Part shown: positions 4,153 through 6,465 of the stretch, piece after piece
How positions within the stretch are numbered: the stretch's first letter is position 1
Layout: every line of letters begins with the position of its first letter
Source: an uncultured Collinsella sp.
GTDB lineage: Bacteria > Actinomycetota > Coriobacteriia > Coriobacteriales > Coriobacteriaceae
Assembly (NCBI GenBank): GCA_900550825.1
Contig: URTZ01000111.1
Span: forward strand, 1-6,465
Direction: 5' to 3'
DNA length: 6,465 nucleotides
Position numbers and translations under genes: made by a program
The notes under the pieces: model-generated
What the model was told of the DNA's origin: nothing
The model's input: only the letters and a program-made list of their open reading frames with translations
Database searches by the model: none

Positions 4153-6033
4153 ATGCTCAATAATCACGAGGTCAATCTAACCGACGAGGAGGCTGCCGCC
4201 GAGGTCGCCCGTGTCGCGAAGACCTACCCCGTGGTGCGTTTGCTGTCGGCCGATCAGATTAAGAGCGAGCCTAACTGCCTGCTCGCCGGTGATCGGTGTC
4301 CTTGCCTGCGTCAGTCAAGTCTTGAGGCCTTGGCAGACTCCGATGAGGTGTCGGAGCAACTGCTCAACGATGGTGTTGAGTACCGCGCCCGTCTGCGCCC
4401 TCTAAAGGTCGAGGGCGAGCCTCACGTCTTGCTGATGGTACGTCCGATCGATGAGCAGGAGGCCGCAGAAGAGGACCTTGTCTACACCGACGTGCTGACG
4501 AGTGTGCGCAATCGCCGATATTACGAAGAAAAGCTTCGTAGCGCCCGCATGAAGGCCGGCGTGGCGGTGATCGACCTTGATGATTTTAGGGTCTTCAACG
4601 ATACGTGTGGCCGCCATGCCGGCGACCTTGCGCTCGGTGCTGTAGCGACAGCCATACGCAGCGGTATTCGTTCGACTGACGAGCTTGTGCGCTATGGCTG
4701 CGACAAGTTTGTGGTCGTCATGCCCGATATTCCCTCCGATGACTTTACCCGTCGCCTGCATCAGGTATCCGATGCCGTTCATTCCACGGTTATTCCGGGC
4801 CATGAGTACGTGAGCTTGACGGCATGTGTTGGTGGCGTTCGCATTCATGGCGAGACGGTCGACGAGGGCGTTGGCCGCGCTGTCCAGTTACTGAGCCGCG
4901 CTAAGGCAAAAGCCGGTACGGTCGTGACCGATTCCGATTCCATCGAGGCCTTCCAAAGCGAAAAGCCTTTGGTGCTTATTATCGATGACTCCGAGATGAA
5001 CCGAGCCATTCTCAACGAGATGCTCAAGGACGAGTATTGCATCCTCGAGGCCGATAACGGTCGTACGGCGCTCGACATGGTCGACCGCTATGGCGATAAG
5101 TTGTCGCTCGTGCTGCTGGATATTGTGATGCCGGGCATAAGCGGCGTTGAGGTGCTGGCCGATCTGTCGCGCCGATCGGGTATCGACAATCTGCCTGTCA
5201 TCATGATTTCGAGCGAAGATTCCGATGATATGGTTCTGCGCGCGTATGAGCTGGGCGCCTCGGACTATATCAGCCGTCCATTTGACTCCCGTGTCGTACG
5301 CCGCCGTGTAAGCAACACTATCCGCCTATACGCCAAACAGCGCCGCCTGACGAGCCTGCTGTCCCAGCAGTACAACGAGCGCGTCAAGAACAGTCGCATG
5401 CTCATCGACATCATGGCTGGCGTCATGGAGCTTCGCAATGGCGAGAGCGGCAGGCACGTTACGAATATCGAAAAGCTGACCGAGCTGCTGCTGGACTGTC
5501 TGGTCCAGCGTAGCGACACCATCTCCCTCGACAATGAGGAGCGCTCCACGATTGCCTTGGCTTCGGCGCTGCACGATATCGGCAAGATGTCGATTGACGA
5601 TGCGATCCTCAACAAACCCGGGCGTCTTACGCCCGAGGAGTTCGAGATTATGAAGACGCATACCACGATCGGCGCCGACATGTTGCTTGAGCTGGGCCGT
5701 CATCACGTCGGCAATGCGCTTATGGAATATGCGTACCAGATTGCGCGTTGGCATCACGAGCGCTGGGATGGCAGGGGTTATCCCGATGGCCTTAAGGGCG
5801 ACGAAATTCCCATTGCCGCACAGGTGGTCTCGGTGGCCGATGTGTACGATGCTCTGACGAGCGTGCGCGTGTACAAGGACGCTATCCCGCACAAGGAGGC
5901 AATCCAGATGATTCTGGACGGTAAGTGCGGCACCTTTAACCCGCTGTTGCTCGACTGCCTGCTCGAGGTGCAAGACCGTATTGCCGAGACGTTGGCACGC
6001 CCCGCCGATATCGCCGCGTTTCCCACGATTTAG
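4153..6033 (+). CDS. Response regulator: degenerate GGDEF, receiver and HD-GYP phosphodiesterase
   Basis: A 626-residue soluble signalling protein that probably hydrolyses cyclic di-GMP under phosphorelay control. Residues 1-109 are an unrecognised, perhaps PAS-like, N-domain with Cys42, Cys49 and Cys51. Residues 110-260 are a GGDEF domain with the metal Asp141 in DLDDF, but the signature reads GCDKF (182-186), so cyclase activity is unlikely. An I-site-like RSTD (173-176) lies five residues before it. The receiver (271-395) has Asp278/Asp279, phospho-acceptor Asp323 in LLDIVMPG, Ser353, and Arg375 in place of the usual Lys (YISRPF). HD-GYP (about 415-610) looks intact: His435, HD at 474-475 with Lys478, His503, HH at 534-535, GYP at 542-544 and Asp564. 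The ATG at 4153 has AAAGGG 6 nt upstream. An in-frame TTG at 4138 would lie almost at the predicted transcription start and is rejected. The Hpt gene follows after 24 nt. Confidence 0.95.
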   Translation: MLNNHEVNLTDEEAAAEVARVAKTYPVVRLLSADQIKSEPNCLLAGDRCPCLRQSSLEALADSDEVSEQLLNDGVEYRARLRPLKVEGEPHVLLMVRPIDEQEAAEEDLVYTDVLTSVRNRRYYEEKLRSARMKAGVAVIDLDDFRVFNDTCGRHAGDLALGAVATAIRSGIRSTDELVRYGCDKFVVVMPDIPSDDFTRRLHQVSDAVHSTVIPGHEYVSLTACVGGVRIHGETVDEGVGRAVQLLSRAKAKAGTVVTDSDSIEAFQSEKPLVLIIDDSEMNRAILNEMLKDEYCILEADNGRTALDMVDRYGDKLSLVLLDIVMPGISGVEVLADLSRRSGIDNLPVIMISSEDSDDMVLRAYELGASDYISRPFDSRVVRRRVSNTIRLYAKQRRLTSLLSQQYNERVKNSRMLIDIMAGVMELRNGESGRHVTNIEKLTELLLDCLVQRSDTISLDNEERSTIALASALHDIGKMSIDDAILNKPGRLTPEEFEIMKTHTTIGADMLLELGRHHVGNALMEYAYQIARWHHERWDGRGYPDGLKGDEIPIAAQVVSVADVYDALTSVRVYKDAIPHKEAIQMILDGKCGTFNPLLLDCLLEVQDRIAETLARPADIAAFPTI

Positions 6034-6040
6034 TTTGACC

Positions 6041-6047
6041 AAAGGAG
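6041..6047 (+). promoter_or_regulatory. Ribosome binding site of the Hpt gene
   Basis: AAAGGAG is a strong Shine-Dalgarno sequence in the 24-nt gap between the two signalling genes. Its 10-nt distance to the ATG at 6058, against 19 nt to the ATG at 6067, decides the start. Confidence 0.75.
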
Positions 6048-6057
6048 TTTTTAATCC

Positions 6058-6414
6058 ATGATTTCCATGCGTGAGGCGTATGAGAAGATCGGCGCCAATT
6101 ATGATGACGCGTGCGCTCGGCTGATGGGCGAGGAAATGCTTGCCCGTTTTGCCCTCAAGTTTTTGGATGACGAGAGCATAGACAAGCTGGAGGCCGCCAT
6201 GGCGGCGGGAGACGCCAAGAGTGCGTTTATGGCAGCGCATACGCTCAAGGGCGTGAGTCAGAATCTGGGATTCGATAATCTGTACGAGCCTGCGGTCGTG
6301 GTGACCGAAGCGCTGCGTGGCGCTGATGCCGTTGACGGCGCTCGCGAGGGAATGCATGCGCTGCAGCAGCAATATGCGGCTACGATGTCGGCCCTGCGCG
6401 AGGTGGCTGAATAA
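6058..6414 (+). CDS. Histidine phosphotransfer (Hpt) domain protein
   Basis: A 118-residue, mostly helical, cytosolic protein consisting of a single Hpt domain, the four-helix relay module that passes phosphate between receivers. The phospho-accepting residue is His61 in AHTLKGVSQNLG (60-71), which matches the family pattern closely, including Lys64 and Gly65. There is no kinase ATPase domain, so it cannot phosphorylate itself. It lies 24 nt downstream of the GGDEF/REC/HD-GYP gene with no promoter or terminator between, so the two are very probably co-transcribed and the receiver at Asp323 is the natural partner (inference). AAAGGAG at 6041-6047 is 10 nt before the ATG at 6058; a second ATG at 6067 is too far from it. 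The kinase that would feed the relay is not in the window. Confidence 0.92.
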   Translation: MISMREAYEKIGANYDDACARLMGEEMLARFALKFLDDESIDKLEAAMAAGDAKSAFMAAHTLKGVSQNLGFDNLYEPAVVVTEALRGADAVDGAREGMHALQQQYAATMSALREVAE

Positions 6415-6465
6415 GAGCTTGCGAGCTTTGGACTGTGTGCCGGCAGCATATAGGTAATAGGGCGC

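Noticed and set aside
4477..4932. Active diguanylate cyclase
   Set aside because: The GGDEF signature is GCDKF, with the second acidic residue replaced by Lys; called as degenerate instead.
5326..6372. 348-codon minus-strand frame opposite the HD-GYP and Hpt genes
   Set aside because: It runs antisense across two well-supported genes and its His/Leu-rich product shows no recognisable domain.
6411..6434. Possible terminator after the Hpt gene
   Set aside because: AGAGCT/AGCTTT can form about six pairs including a wobble around TGCG, but no T tract follows, and the window ends soon after.
1..6465. CRISPR array, tRNA, insertion sequence or phage genes
   Set aside because: No regularly spaced direct repeats, cloverleaf-like segments, transposase or phage protein motifs were found on either strand.

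Overview
The window is GC-rich and densely coded. Protein style suggests a gut Coriobacteriia-type actinobacterium, possibly Collinsella: a GGDEF/receiver/HD-GYP regulator of a type also seen in gut Firmicutes, a SEC-C-tagged methionine aminopeptidase, and a small radical SAM protein. This placement is inferred from sequence style and was not tested by a database search. No tRNA, rRNA, CRISPR array, transposase or phage gene is visible.

Left part, minus strand (positions 25-2918). Read in transcription order there are three genes. The first is a radical SAM protein (2918-2142). The second is a type I methionine aminopeptidase with an N-terminal SEC-C zinc-binding tag (1981-1094), which ends in a textbook intrinsic terminator (1033-1084). 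The third is an NAD(P)-dependent 2-hydroxyacid dehydrogenase (960-25) that starts at GTG. The gaps hold two conspicuous palindromes. A 67-bp element (2034-2100) with perfect 19-bp arms lies between the radical SAM gene and map. A 33-bp element (981-1013) with perfect 10-bp arms lies directly upstream of the dehydrogenase.

Middle, plus strand (3144-3941). A lone alpha/beta hydrolase is transcribed divergently from the radical SAM gene across a 225-bp gap that holds two small hairpins.

Right part, plus strand (4153-6414). A two-gene signalling operon follows a 211-bp regulatory gap. The gap holds a plausible sigma70-type promoter, a three-copy heptamer (CGTCTGC) spaced by 42 and 21 bp, and a second repeated motif (TGTAACA) that overlaps the -35 box. 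The first gene encodes a 626-residue protein with the order cysteine-bearing N-domain, degenerate GGDEF, receiver, HD-GYP. The second encodes a 118-residue histidine phosphotransfer (Hpt) protein. The likely logic is that the Hpt protein exchanges phosphate with the receiver, which controls c-di-GMP hydrolysis by HD-GYP. The GGDEF domain has lost its active-site signature but kept an I-site-like RxxD, so it may sense c-di-GMP rather than make it. No histidine kinase is present in the window. This operon is the most interesting part.
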